Shown piece by piece: positions 34,429 to 43,121 of a stretch of DNA of 64,000 nucleotides; the first letter of the stretch is position 1; each line of letters begins with the position of its first letter. Under the pieces are notes generated by a model. It was given only the letters and a program-made list of their open reading frames with translations. It did not search any database and was not told where the DNA came from. The stretch is from Comamonas testosteroni (GTDB taxonomy: Bacteria > Pseudomonadota > Gammaproteobacteria > Burkholderiales > Burkholderiaceae_C): contig NZ_CP043568.1 in the NCBI RefSeq assembly GCF_014076415.1, positions 2,418,001 to 2,482,000 on the forward strand, in the 5' to 3' direction. Position numbers and translations under genes: made by a program.

Positions 34429-35202
34429 ATGTATTCGCAAGTGACCTATCCCACCTCGACCACCGCAGTGCTGTCCATCACTGACGCTGGTGTTCTCAAC
34501 GTATTGAGCACTCCCGTCATTCAGGGCCTGATCCAGACGCTCAGCGAACTGGCAGAAAACAAAGAGCTGCATTGTCTTGTGCTGAGAGGCTCAGGCTCGC
34601 GGGCTTTCGTTGCGGGAGCCGATATCAAGGAACTGGCCAGCTTGAATGCCGCTACCGGGCGGGCCTTCATCAGCGGCCTGCGCGATCTTTGCAATGCGGT
34701 GCGGCACTTCCCGGTGCCCGTTATCGTGCGCCTGGAGGGGCATACTCTTGGCGGCGGCTTGGAGCTGGCGATGGCTGGTGATTTGCGAATCGCTGCTGAA
34801 AACGCCGTTGTTGGCATGCCTGAGGTGAAGGTCGGAATCCCATCGGTGATTCATGCCGCCATGATGCCGTCCCAGATCGGCACGACACGCGCTGCCTGGC
34901 TGTTGCTGACGGGAGAGAACATCCCGGCAGCTCAAGCGCGGGAATGGGGCCTGATCAACGAATGCGTCCCTCAGGAGAAGCTGGATGAGCGCATTCTGGA
35001 GGTGGCCGCCGGCCTCTCCGAAATCGGCCCGATGGTACTTAGGCAGCAAAAGAAACTGCTGCGCCGCTGGGAGCGCATGACACTGGATGCAGCGGTTGAT
35101 GACAGCATTGCCGAGTTTGGTGCGGCTTTCCAGACCGGTGAGCCACAGCAGCATATGAATGCTTTCTTGAGGGAGAAAGCGGAAAAACACAAATCTCGTT
35201 AA
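34429..35202 (+). CDS. Enoyl-CoA hydratase/isomerase family protein
   Basis: This 257-residue crotonase-fold enzyme has oxyanion-hole segments FVAGADIKELASLN and LEGHTLGGGLELAMAGDLRI, with GMPEVKVGIPSVIHAAMMPS where the catalytic Glu is expected. The C-terminal part matches the family (WGLINECVPQEKLDERILEV). It would hydrate or isomerise an unsaturated CoA ester of the pathway, in addition to the hydratase domain of the fused enzyme. It follows the Bug gene by 10 bases and is the last recognisable gene of the operon. Confidence 0.92.
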   Translation: MYSQVTYPTSTTAVLSITDAGVLNVLSTPVIQGLIQTLSELAENKELHCLVLRGSGSRAFVAGADIKELASLNAATGRAFISGLRDLCNAVRHFPVPVIVRLEGHTLGGGLELAMAGDLRIAAENAVVGMPEVKVGIPSVIHAAMMPSQIGTTRAAWLLLTGENIPAAQAREWGLINECVPQEKLDERILEVAAGLSEIGPMVLRQQKKLLRRWERMTLDAAVDDSIAEFGAAFQTGEPQQHMNAFLREKAEKHKSR

Positions 35203-35914
35203 GCACTTGCCATTCAACTGGTGAGTCAGGCGAGTTTGTGGGATTTAGGCCGCTTACATTACGCCTGAATTGGGTATGAGCTTTATACATGCATGTGTAC
35301 ATCGTTGCATTATGGGAGCTTCCATCAATGCAAGCGCTGATAGGTAACTTGGGGCCGACCTGTTTGGGCTGACCAGTTTGCCAAGATAATCAAGGGCTTG
35401 AGACGAGTAGCAGACTGCATATCTACAGACGGAGTCAGGCACGGGGCGTGCGTCTCAAGAACAAGCTGCGCAACAGGGCTCCATGCAAATTATGTGGTGT
35501 CTTTCGAATTGCCGTGCAACAGCCGAGCTTGCCTGCTGTTGATCTGAGCTCTCTATTGCGTCTTTGATTTCACGACCGGCATGTTGAAGTGCCAGTCTTA
35601 GGCTGAGGCAGAGCTTGGTGTCTAGGGCGTTCGCTGATATCGGGCGCCTTATAAGTACGCCCATTTGCTGTGAGCGCCTTCAGGATGCGTGCTTTTTGTT
35701 GGTCAAGGCCACGGATGGCATTTTTCTTTGCTCTCTCAGGCGTTGGTGCTCAGGTAGAGGCTAAAACACTGAGTCTGAGAGCTGCACTGGACCCCCATTC
35801 CGGGCAGGATGCCATAACACGGGTCATTCGCTTTTCACACCAGAGCCTTGGGCTCGGAGTTGCTCACCTCTTGCTTGTGGCGTGATCGCTGTGCCCGCCC
35901 GGACCGGGCAGGGT
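35203..35914. other. 712-base spacer without a recognisable gene
   Basis: This region contains only short open frames on both strands, with no ribosome sites or known motifs. On the minus strand around 35830-35640 a broken frame (MTRVMASCPEWG, then after a stop ERAKKNAIRGLDQQKARILK) looks like relic coding sequence but was not identified. The catabolic operon and the convergent amidohydrolase gene should both terminate here; no strong hairpin with a T-run was found. Confidence 0.5.
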
Positions 35915-37171
35915 TCAGGCAATCAGCGCGCGGGTCAGCAGATCGACTCCTGCCAGGAAGTCGCCGATGTCCATGGCCTCATGCGGATTGTGAGAGCCAT
36001 TTTCGTTGCGAATGAAGACCATGGCCGATGGCACGCCTGCATTGGCGAACACTGCTGCATCATGGCCGGCACCGCTTGCCATGCGCTCCAGTTTCATGTT
36101 CTGGGCAGCGGCTGCTTCCAGGCGGTTCAGCCAACCCGCATCCATGGTGGCAGGCTCCGTGAACAGGCGCTCGTCGAACTCGAAACGCACGCTGCGGGCG
36201 CGCTCTATGGCCTGGCACTCTTCACGCATCAGGGTATAGAAGCGCTCCAGGGTCTGCGTGTCCTGGCTGCGCACCTCAAAGCTGAATGCCACTTCGCCGG
36301 GAATGACGGAAACGGCATGCGATTGTGCCGAGGTGGAGCAGATGCCCGTGGTCATTACCATGTCCATACCCATCTGCAGCAGCACGCGCCAATGCTCGTC
36401 CATGCGCGACAACAGCTCGGCAACCGCCAGCAAGGCATCCTTGCGCAGCCAGCGCGGCACGGCGCCCGAGTGGCCGGTTTCGCCGATGCAACGGATCAGG
36501 TTGTGGCGGACGTTGCCGCGGATGCCTGTGACCAGGGCCACTGGCCAGCCGCGATTGACCATGACAGGTCCCTGCTCGATATGCAGTTCCAGATAGGCTG
36601 AGACATTCGCGAGATCGAGCAGCGGCTCGGCGTGCTGAATGGCATCGACATCGGCGCCGCAGCGCGACATGGCCTCGCTGAGGATGCCTGCGCCATCTCG
36701 GTGAGGGCGTTTCAAGGTGGCGGCTGGCAGCTTGCCCAGCAGGGACAGAGAACCCAGATAGGCCTTGCCGTACCATGCGCTTTCCTCGCCGCGCAGGGCC
36801 AGCACGCGCAGCGGTGGGGCCTGTTCGTGGCGACCGCGCAGCTGAAGCAGCATCAGCATGCCGGCGACAATGCCTGCCAGTCCGTCGAAGTTGCCGCCCT
36901 GTGGCACGGAGTCGGCATGCGAGCCAACCACGACGTAGGGTTCCGTCCGGTTTTCCTCTGGCAGGCTAAGCCACAGGTTGCCGGCTCGATCCCATTCATG
37001 ATTCAGGCCCAGATCTTCGGCCCGCTCCTCAAGTATGCGCAGCGCAGCAGTCTCGCCTTCGCCATAGCTTTCACGGGTGACGCCCAGGCCGTCACGGGTG
37101 GCCTCGCGGATTTCAGAGAGCAGGGCTTGCGCCAGTGCGCTGGTATCCGTCATGGTGTTGCAGGCCATCAT
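35915..37171 (-). CDS. Zn-dependent amidohydrolase of the carbamoylase/allantoate family (M20 fold)
   Basis: This 418-residue member of the hydantoinase/carbamoylase amidase group cleaves N-carbamoyl or ureido compounds. Metal-binding residues are visible in VVVGSHADSVPQGGNFDGLAG (the first His and bridging Asp, around residue 80), in ALRGEESAW, and in YLELHIEQGPVM; a late His lies in SGAGHDAAVFANAG. GETGHSGAVPRWLRKDAL belongs to the dimerisation lid. The start ATG at 37171 overlaps the stop of the PyrE-like gene. Beta-ureidopropionase, N-carbamoyl-amino-acid hydrolase and allantoate amidohydrolase are all possible; the PyrE-like neighbour favours pyrimidine metabolism. Confidence 0.88.
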   Translation of the reverse strand: MMACNTMTDTSALAQALLSEIREATRDGLGVTRESYGEGETAALRILEERAEDLGLNHEWDRAGNLWLSLPEENRTEPYVVVGSHADSVPQGGNFDGLAGIVAGMLMLLQLRGRHEQAPPLRVLALRGEESAWYGKAYLGSLSLLGKLPAATLKRPHRDGAGILSEAMSRCGADVDAIQHAEPLLDLANVSAYLELHIEQGPVMVNRGWPVALVTGIRGNVRHNLIRCIGETGHSGAVPRWLRKDALLAVAELLSRMDEHWRVLLQMGMDMVMTTGICSTSAQSHAVSVIPGEVAFSFEVRSQDTQTLERFYTLMREECQAIERARSVRFEFDERLFTEPATMDAGWLNRLEAAAAQNMKLERMASGAGHDAAVFANAGVPSAMVFIRNENGSHNPHEAMDIGDFLAGVDLLTRALIA

Positions 37172-37866
37172 GCTCCGCTACCTCCATGTCGGATGGACCA
37201 GTCCACAGGCGAGGCCGAGAAGTCCGCCAGCGTGGCCTTTTGCTCGTCACTGAGCTGTCCGCTCGCCAGCAGCGCTTCATGCAGCTGATTCCAGGTCGCC
37301 AGAGCATGCAGGGACAATGCGTGATCGGCCAGGGTGCCAGCCTGGGGGGCATAGAGCGCATAGTCGAGCAGAACCAGCACGTCCTCGACAACGGGACCGG
37401 CGCGGCGCAGGGCGGCAACCGTCCCGGCCTTGGAGCGACCGTCGGTGGTGACGTCATCGACCAGCAGTACCTTGGCATCGGCAGGCAGGCGGCCTTCGAG
37501 CTGAGCGGTGATGTCCCAGCCGACAGGGCGCTTGCGCAGATAGAGCATGGGCAGCGCCAGTCGCTCGGCCAGCCATGCCGCAAAGGCAATGCCCGAGCTT
37601 TCGGTTCCCACGATGGCATTGATGCCGCTGGCGGCAATCAGTGGTCGCATGCGGCGGGCCGCGATGTCCATGATTTCGCTGCGCAGAGCGACGTCGGACA
37701 TCAGGACCTGGGCATCCACATAGACCGGGCTGGCCCAGCCCGAGGTGTAGATGAACGGTTGATGCGAAGCAATGCGTACAGCGCCGAGGCCGACCAGGAC
37801 CTGGGCAACGCGTGGCGCGTCGGAAGCGGAAAGAAGCATGAGCGTGTGTGTTGGCAAAGTGGGCAT
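37168..37866 (-). CDS. Orotate-phosphoribosyltransferase-like protein (PyrE paralogue)
   Basis: This 232-residue type I phosphoribosyltransferase has the PRPP-binding motif VLLVDDVTTDGRSK and the OPRT-like opening FIYTSGWASPVYVDAQVLMS and IVGTESSGIAFAAWLAERL. In classical PyrE the mobile loop contains KDHG; here the corresponding stretch is LRKRPVGWDITAQLEG, without that His, so the substrate or rate may differ. It is translationally coupled to the amidohydrolase gene (4-base overlap), which is not the usual setting of housekeeping pyrE. The start chosen is ATG 37866; a Met at 37839 would be shorter. The ORF is open further upstream into the intergenic region. Confidence 0.8.
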   Translation of the reverse strand: MPTLPTHTLMLLSASDAPRVAQVLVGLGAVRIASHQPFIYTSGWASPVYVDAQVLMSDVALRSEIMDIAARRMRPLIAASGINAIVGTESSGIAFAAWLAERLALPMLYLRKRPVGWDITAQLEGRLPADAKVLLVDDVTTDGRSKAGTVAALRRAGPVVEDVLVLLDYALYAPQAGTLADHALSLHALATWNQLHEALLASGQLSDEQKATLADFSASPVDWSIRHGGSGA

Positions 37867-38016
37867 GTTAAGTAGGCAGGCTTGCGGCAAGAAGTGGCTA
37901 AAATTCCTTGAGCCGTTCCAAAACGTGATGGCTTGAGCTGCGGGTCTGGGTTTTGACCGCTGCGTCCTGGCTGAAATCCCTGGCTGCGCTTCCGTGCGCC
38001 TGTTTGTCATCGCCCC

Positions 38017-38937
38017 ATGTCCGACTTCACTTCGCCGCGCAGTTTTCTGCGCCAGATAGATCTTGCATCGCTGGATTTGTTCGTGCTGATCTGCGAACAC
38101 GGCAGTATTGCGCGGGCGGCCGAGCAGGGCGGCATGGTCGCCTCGGCGGTCAGCAAGCGTGTTGCCGAACTGGAATCCCTGGCCCGCACTCCCTTGCTGC
38201 TGCGCCATGCCCGCGGGGTGCGCCCGACCCCTGCCGGAGAGTTGCTGCTGGCGCATGCGCGCACGATTCTTCTGGGTGTCGAACACCTGCGTGACGACCT
38301 TGGCGAATATGCGCGGGGCGTACGCGGGCTGGTGCGCCTCAGTGCCAATGCCTCCGCAGTGGAACAGTTCTTGCCCGAGGATATTGCTGTCTTCGTGAAG
38401 CATCATCCCGACATCCGCATCGATCTGCGTCAGGCAACCAGTCGCTCGGTAGCGCGCGCTGTGCGCGATCACATGGCTGATCTGGGGGTCTGCAGTCCCA
38501 GCGACGAAGTCGAGGGCCTAGAGTCCATGCCGTACCGGCATGAACGCATGGTACTGATCATGCCCAATGACCACGCTCTGGCCCGGCATCAGGAGCTGGC
38601 CTATGAAGAAGCACTGGACTACGCCCAGATCGGTTTGCGCGACAGCAGCATCGTTCAGGAGGTGCTCAATCAGGAAGCCCGCGCCGGCCGACGTATGCTG
38701 CGCCAGCGCATCGAGGTCGACAGCCTGAGTGCCATGTGCCGAATGATCGAATGCGGGCTGGGCGTAGGCGTCATGCCCGAAGGCGCGTACCAGAGACTGG
38801 GCGAGGCTCGCGCTCTGCATGCGGTGCCGTTGACCGATGCCTGGGCAGAGCGCAGCCTCAAGCTGTATGCCAATAGCTTTGCCGACCTGACTGCGCCAGC
38901 CAGACATTTTGCACAGGCACTGATGCCGAAAGAGTGA
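38017..38937 (+). CDS. LysR-family transcriptional regulator
   Basis: This 306-residue LysR-type regulator has DLFVLICEHGSIARAAEQGG and SAVSKRVAELESLARTPLLL as its helix-turn-helix region, then an effector domain with VRLSANASAVEQFLPEDIAV and SMCRMIECGLGVGVMPEG-like features. It is divergent from the PyrE-like/amidohydrolase pair with 150 bases between starts, so it probably controls them. The effector is unknown. Confidence 0.9.
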   Translation: MSDFTSPRSFLRQIDLASLDLFVLICEHGSIARAAEQGGMVASAVSKRVAELESLARTPLLLRHARGVRPTPAGELLLAHARTILLGVEHLRDDLGEYARGVRGLVRLSANASAVEQFLPEDIAVFVKHHPDIRIDLRQATSRSVARAVRDHMADLGVCSPSDEVEGLESMPYRHERMVLIMPNDHALARHQELAYEEALDYAQIGLRDSSIVQEVLNQEARAGRRMLRQRIEVDSLSAMCRMIECGLGVGVMPEGAYQRLGEARALHAVPLTDAWAERSLKLYANSFADLTAPARHFAQALMPKE

Positions 38938-39057
38938 GGCAGGGCGGGTTTCATGAAGCGCTAGGGGCGCTGCAGCCATGGATAAGTGGCGCAGGCGGCT
39001 TGCACGGTCCAGGGGGCTTGGTTGCTGAGTGCCTCCCGAGCGGATCGCCGCCAGATC

Positions 39058-39477
39058 TCAGCTATTTTTTGCCGTCCACAGATGCTGCGCCCACATGCCA
39101 GCCAGCATGGCGGCGACAAACAGCCAGACTTGCGGTGTGAGGGTCGCCAGATTCATCAGCGCCGGGCCGGGGCAAAAACCTGCCAGTCCCCAGCCTATGC
39201 CAAACAGGGCTGAGCCTGTCAGCAGCTTGCGATCAATGACGGTGCTGGTGGGCAGTTGCATGGGCTCGCCCAGCAAAGCGGTCTTGCGGCGCTTGGCCCA
39301 GCTGAAGGCAATCAGGCCTACGGCGATGGCTCCGCCCATGACGAAGCCCAGCGAAGGATCCCATTGACCGGAAAAATCCAGAAAGTTCTGCACCTTGGTG
39401 GGGTTGCCCATGCCCGAAAGAATCAGACCGAGGCCAAACACCAGGCCGCAGAGCAAGGCTGCAATATTGATGATCAT
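39058..39477 (-). CDS. YeeE/YedE-family half-size membrane protein (second)
   Basis: This 139-residue protein has about four hydrophobic segments and the family motifs GLVFGLGLILSGMGNPTKV near the N-terminus and GWGLAGFCPGPALMNLA in the second half. YeeE/YedE proteins transport sulfur compounds such as thiosulfate; the conserved Cys in GFCPGPA fits that role. It lies 18 bases after the first half-size protein, and the two together correspond to one full-length YeeE. Control is expected from the ArsR-type gene at the head of the operon. Confidence 0.9.
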   Translation of the reverse strand: MIINIAALLCGLVFGLGLILSGMGNPTKVQNFLDFSGQWDPSLGFVMGGAIAVGLIAFSWAKRRKTALLGEPMQLPTSTVIDRKLLTGSALFGIGWGLAGFCPGPALMNLATLTPQVWLFVAAMLAGMWAQHLWTAKNS

Positions 39478-39495
39478 GATGTTCTCCTTGCTGAC

Positions 39496-39939
39496 TCAGG
39501 CAATGACATGGCGCATCACGAACACGGTGATCGCGCCCGTGGCGATAAAGGTCGCCGTAGCGACCAGAGAGCGCGGCGACAGGCGTGAAAGACCGCACAC
39601 GCCGTGGCCGCTGGTGCAACCCGAACTCATGCGCGTGCCGAAGCCCACCAGCAGCCCGGCGGCAATGATGATGGCCGGGCTGGAAGGCAGCTGCATTGCT
39701 GGCAGCGGGGCAAACAGCGACCAGACCAACGGCGCTGCAACCATGCCCACTATGAATGCCAGGCGCCAGCCCCATTGTCTGACAGAGGACCAGGTCGGCA
39801 ACTGCAGCAATGCACCGGCAATGCCGCTGATGCCGGCCACGCGACCGAGCAAGGCAATGAGCAGGGCAGCGGACAGACCAATCAGCAGGCCGCCGATCAG
39901 AGATGTCCAGGGCGTAAATTCACTCCATAAGATATTCAT
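39496..39939 (-). CDS. YeeE/YedE-family half-size membrane protein (first)
   Basis: This 147-residue polytopic protein has LIGGLLIGLSAALLIALLGR near its start and the conserved VGFGTRMSSGCTSGHGVCGL, a Cys-containing motif thought to handle sulfur atoms during transport. It overlaps the ArsR-type regulator stop by 4 bases and is followed by the second half. The split arrangement together with a persulfide sensor is the BigR-operon layout known from Xylella and Agrobacterium. Confidence 0.9.
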   Translation of the reverse strand: MNILWSEFTPWTSLIGGLLIGLSAALLIALLGRVAGISGIAGALLQLPTWSSVRQWGWRLAFIVGMVAAPLVWSLFAPLPAMQLPSSPAIIIAAGLLVGFGTRMSSGCTSGHGVCGLSRLSPRSLVATATFIATGAITVFVMRHVIA

Positions 39940-40280
39940 GCTGTCTCTCCTGGTTGGCAGAACAATTGATACAGGGTTTGCATCAGCTGCAGGGCGCTGG
40001 CATCGGCCAACTGATACCAGATGAATTTGCCTTCGCGGCGGGTGGTGACCAGACCCTCACGCCGCAAAATGCCCAATTGCTGGGACAAGGTAGGTTGGGA
40101 CACGCCTGTCAGTCGCTCCAACTCGCCCACGGTGCGCTCCTGTAGGGAGAGCTGGCACAGCAGCAGCAGTCGGTCTTCATTGCCGAGTAGCTTGAGCATG
40201 GCCACAGCTTTGCCTGCATGGGTTCGCATGGCATGCAAATCCAGCGTGGCCTGTGCTTCGTCAAAGGTTGATGAGCTCAC
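39936..40280 (-). CDS. bigR: ArsR-family persulfide-responsive repressor, BigR/SqrR-like
   Basis: This 114-residue winged-helix repressor has the DNA-recognition segment TGVSQPTLSQQLGILRREGL and the wing LVTTRREGKFIWYQL. Read from the GTG at 40278-40280, its only two cysteines fall at positions 42 (LLLLCQL) and 108 (LFCQPG), the same numbers as the redox pair of Xylella BigR, which form a disulfide or polysulfide bridge when sulfide rises and release DNA. This agreement supports the GTG start. The gene heads the YeeE pair and is divergent from the metallo-beta-lactamase gene. Confidence 0.9.
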   Translation of the reverse strand: MSSSTFDEAQATLDLHAMRTHAGKAVAMLKLLGNEDRLLLLCQLSLQERTVGELERLTGVSQPTLSQQLGILRREGLVTTRREGKFIWYQLADASALQLMQTLYQLFCQPGETA

Positions 40281-40289
40281 TGTTTCACT

Positions 40290-40322
40290 TTCAAAATATT
40301 TTCATATATTATATAAAAAAGT
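40290..40322. promoter_or_regulatory. AT-rich imperfect dyad, probable BigR operator and divergent promoter
   Basis: The 93 bases between the divergent regulator and persulfide-dioxygenase-like genes include a very AT-rich stretch with the imperfect dyad CATATATTATATA at 40303-40315 flanked by AAATATTTT. BigR-type repressors bind AT-rich dyads in just this position. The match is to general character, not to an exact consensus. Confidence 0.45.
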
Positions 40323-40373
40323 AAATTAATTGCTGTGCTGCGGTGTTTCGGGCACATCGTTTCAGGAGTCACC

Positions 40374-41279
40374 ATGTCAGCCAATATGATGCATATCGAG
40401 CCATTTTTTGATGCAGCTACCGGTACCGTGAGCTATGTTCTGGCCGATACGAGCAGTGGTCAGGCCGCAGTGATTGACCCGGTGCTGGATTTCGAGCCCA
40501 AATCCGGCACCTTGAGCAGTTGCTCCGCGGACAAGCTGATTGACTATGTGCGAAGCAATGGCTGGCAGCTGCAGTGGATTCTGGAAACTCACGCTCATGC
40601 GGATCATCTTTCCGCGGCCCAGCATATTCGTCACCATCTGGGCGGCAAGGTGGCGATCGGAGCCCATATTCGCGATGTGCAGGCCGTGTTTCGCAAGATC
40701 TATCACTTCGAGCGCGGTTTCTTGCCTGACGGCAGCCAGTTCGACCATCTGGTGCAGGATGGCGAACGTCTGCCGCTGGGCCAGTTGGAGTTGCTGGCCA
40801 TGCATGTGCCCGGCCATACTCCGGCCGATATGGCCTATCGAGTGGAGGATGCCGTGTTTGTGGGCGACACCCTGTTCATGCCCGATGTGGGCACGGCACG
40901 TGCCGACTTTCCTGGCGGCGATGCGGCGACGCTCTATCGTTCGATTCGGCGCATCTTGGAACTACCTGGGCAGACCCGCATTTGGGTCTGCCACGACTAC
41001 CCGCCGGCTGGGCGCAAGCCGCAATGGCAGACCACGGTGCAGGCCCAGCGCGACTGCAACATCCATGTGAGTGATGGCATCAGCGAGACGGAGTTTGTGC
41101 AGATGCGCACCGCACGCGATGCCACGCTGGAGATGCCCACGCTGATTCTGCCCTCGGTGCAGGTCAATGTGCGTGCCGGCAAGCTGCCGCCTGCACAGGA
41201 CGATGGCCGTACCTATATTCAGCTGCCCATCAATGCCTTTGCCAAGAGTGGGCAGCTGCCGCAGGGTCTACTGCAGTGA
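40374..41279 (+). CDS. Metallo-beta-lactamase-fold persulfide dioxygenase-like enzyme (Blh/ETHE1 group)
   Basis: This 301-residue protein has the MBL metal motif ETHAHADHLSAAQHI (HxHxDH, around residue 65), GHTPADMAY, VGDTLFMPDVGTARADFPGG and a final His in VCHDYPP. ETHE1-type enzymes oxidise glutathione persulfide to sulfite with one iron. In BigR operons the homologous gene blh protects against sulfide. The start is ATG 40374 behind CAGGAG; the open frame extends upstream without family sequence. No rhodanese domain is fused. The location opposite bigR supports the sulfide-detoxification role. Confidence 0.9.
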   Translation: MSANMMHIEPFFDAATGTVSYVLADTSSGQAAVIDPVLDFEPKSGTLSSCSADKLIDYVRSNGWQLQWILETHAHADHLSAAQHIRHHLGGKVAIGAHIRDVQAVFRKIYHFERGFLPDGSQFDHLVQDGERLPLGQLELLAMHVPGHTPADMAYRVEDAVFVGDTLFMPDVGTARADFPGGDAATLYRSIRRILELPGQTRIWVCHDYPPAGRKPQWQTTVQAQRDCNIHVSDGISETEFVQMRTARDATLEMPTLILPSVQVNVRAGKLPPAQDDGRTYIQLPINAFAKSGQLPQGLLQ

Positions 41280-42463
41280 CTGATGCACAGTGCTGCTCTG
41301 ACTGGCACTGGCCGCGTGTGTGCTGTCCAGCTTATTGAGCTTGAGCTGCAGGCGCACCATGTGCTCGGCATAGACCGGCACTTCCTGCTTGTGCAGAGGC
41401 TTCGCAACACGCGTGGAACAGACCTTCAGTGCGCCTTGAGGCACCTCGAGGTCATCGCTGTCTGCATACCGGGTCCAGTCGGCCAGATGAGAGGCCAGCT
41501 CCGGGTTGCTGTCTGCCAGCGTCACTGCACGTCGAATCACCGGCCTGGCGCCGCCTGTTAGCTGCACGATTTCTTTTGCCTTATTGGCCAGGGGCGTCGG
41601 GCGCCTGTGCGATGGAATATCGTCCCATCAGCCGCTGTGCTCGCTGCCCACCATTCGGTCGATGTGCTTGGCCGGGACATAGAGCTCGCGCGCATCGCTT
41701 CGCCGGGCCAGCTCCGGCGGCAGTGTGATTTTGTCAATCACCAGATCGCGGCGCTCGCCGCTGTTCAGGCCAGCCACCACTTGCTTGGAGATGCTATCCA
41801 GCAACTGGGCCTGGGTGGGCTGTCGGTCCTGAGTTTCCTCGGGCCTGGTCATGGCTGGATCATGGGCGGGCAGAAGCAGCCGGGGCTTGAGCGCAGCCAT
41901 GTCGCGCAGAGCTTGAGCCCACTCCTCGGGGTAGCACCGACGGCGCTTGCCATTTCCCGCATTGGGCAAAAAGTCCTGGAAGTAATCGGCACTGGCCACA
42001 ATGCCGCGACCGGGTACAGCTATCCAGATGTGGTCTTCGGTCTCGCCGCGCGCATGGGGCAGCACAAAGTCTTCGCCGCCTATGGTGGGAGTGGTCGCTG
42101 GTTGTTGTGCGCGATCAGACCGTTGCTGCGCATGTCCAGCTCCATCTGAGTGATGAAGCGCTGCTCGGTTGCTACACGCGGTTTCTGGTCCGTCAGCGCC
42201 CAGGCGCCGAAGGCATGGTCGGCATGGAAATGCGTGAGGATGACGGTGTGCAGCGGCTTGTTGCTAAGCTTCTTCAGCGTTTCTGCCAGCGCGGGACCGG
42301 CAGGTGCATAGCCGTTATCGACCAGAACCAGGCCTTCATCGGTCTCGAAGACCACCACATTGACGATGGGAAGGCGCAGCAGCCAGGTGCGTGAAGCCAC
42401 GGCCTTGACTTGGAGCTTGGCTCGGGCATCTGCAATGGCGTTCTGGCCGGTTCGGCTGTACAT
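41268..42463 (-). pseudogene. Decayed alkyl-sulfatase-like metallo-beta-lactamase gene
   Basis: Three pieces of one gene are visible. The first, 42463-42080, reads VFETDEGLVLVDNGYAPAGP and ILTHFHADHAFGAW (metal site) and ends after NNQRPLPP. After a frame change and the loss of roughly 100 middle residues, 42065-41628 carries HARGETEDHIWIAVPGRGIV and LLLPAHDPAM. An in-frame TGA near 41626 then interrupts the frame, and 41625-41268 continues with VQLTGGARPVIRRAVTLADS and ELASHLADWTRYA, which resembles the dimerisation domain of alkyl sulfatases. The combination of frameshift, deletion and stop makes it non-functional. Its 3' end overlaps the end of the MBL gene on the other strand. Confidence 0.8.
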
Positions 42464-42550
42464 GCTGTTCGCTGCTGCATACGACAGCTCAATGCTAGGG
42501 CCGTGACAAAAGCGTATCGGGAGATCTGAGATATTTTTTCATGTGTGCCA

Positions 42551-43076
42551 TCACTGCATTGATTGGGCGTTGATCCGTTGCACGGGGTCCAGAACCCATG
42601 AAGCATCCCGCACCTCTGGCCAGGGCTGGTAGGCACTGGCCATCAGATAGAACAGGTTCTTCTCGGGCGTGGGCAGCCAGTTGGCACGCTTTTCAGGGCC
42701 CGGGTCTGTGGGCTGCAACCAGATGTCGAGGCAGCCGTCGGCGTTGAACTTCATGCCCTTGGTGCGGTCGCCAATGAAGTAGCGGTTGATGGGTTGTCCA
42801 CCAGATATTGGCCTCCGTTCACGAATTCATAGAGAGATGGACCAGAACGACAAAGCGGCTCCAGTCCAGGGCTCGGGGCTTGAGACGCGGACTGTCCTCG
42901 GCCGTTGGGAGCACCGGCGCTATGCGAAAGCCGTCCTGAACAGCGTGGGCGGCCTTGAGGCCGTCTTCGCCGGTGACCAGCACCCGCAGATTCAGGTAGA
43001 CATCACGCGTAGGCGCTCGCACTATCTGGTCGACCTGCGGGATCTGGCCGCTCCAGTACGGGCCGACCAGGGCCAT
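42551..43076 (-). pseudogene. Decayed DUF1254/DUF1214-family protein gene
   Basis: The 3' part reads KFNADGCLDIWLQPTDPGPE and KRANWLPTPEKNLFYLMASA, which is characteristic of the DUF1214 domain. Just upstream the segment SLYEFVNGGQYLVDNP is in another frame, separated by the loss of one C in AACCCATCAACC (near 42794), where INRYF should follow. A further frame change lies near 42845, before LRVLVTGEDGLKAAHAVQDG. The N-terminal DUF1254 domain is missing. These proteins are secreted and of unknown function. The neighbouring sulfatase-like gene is also broken, so this is a decaying segment. Confidence 0.75.
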
Positions 43077-43121
43077 CTGGCGAAGAGTCTGCTTTGCTGT
43101 CGGGCGTTGCCGGTGTTTGGC

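Noticed and set aside
35640..35850. Zinc-finger-like or phage Ogr-type fragment on the minus strand
   Set aside because: Only one Cys of a possible pair is present, and the frame is broken by a stop.
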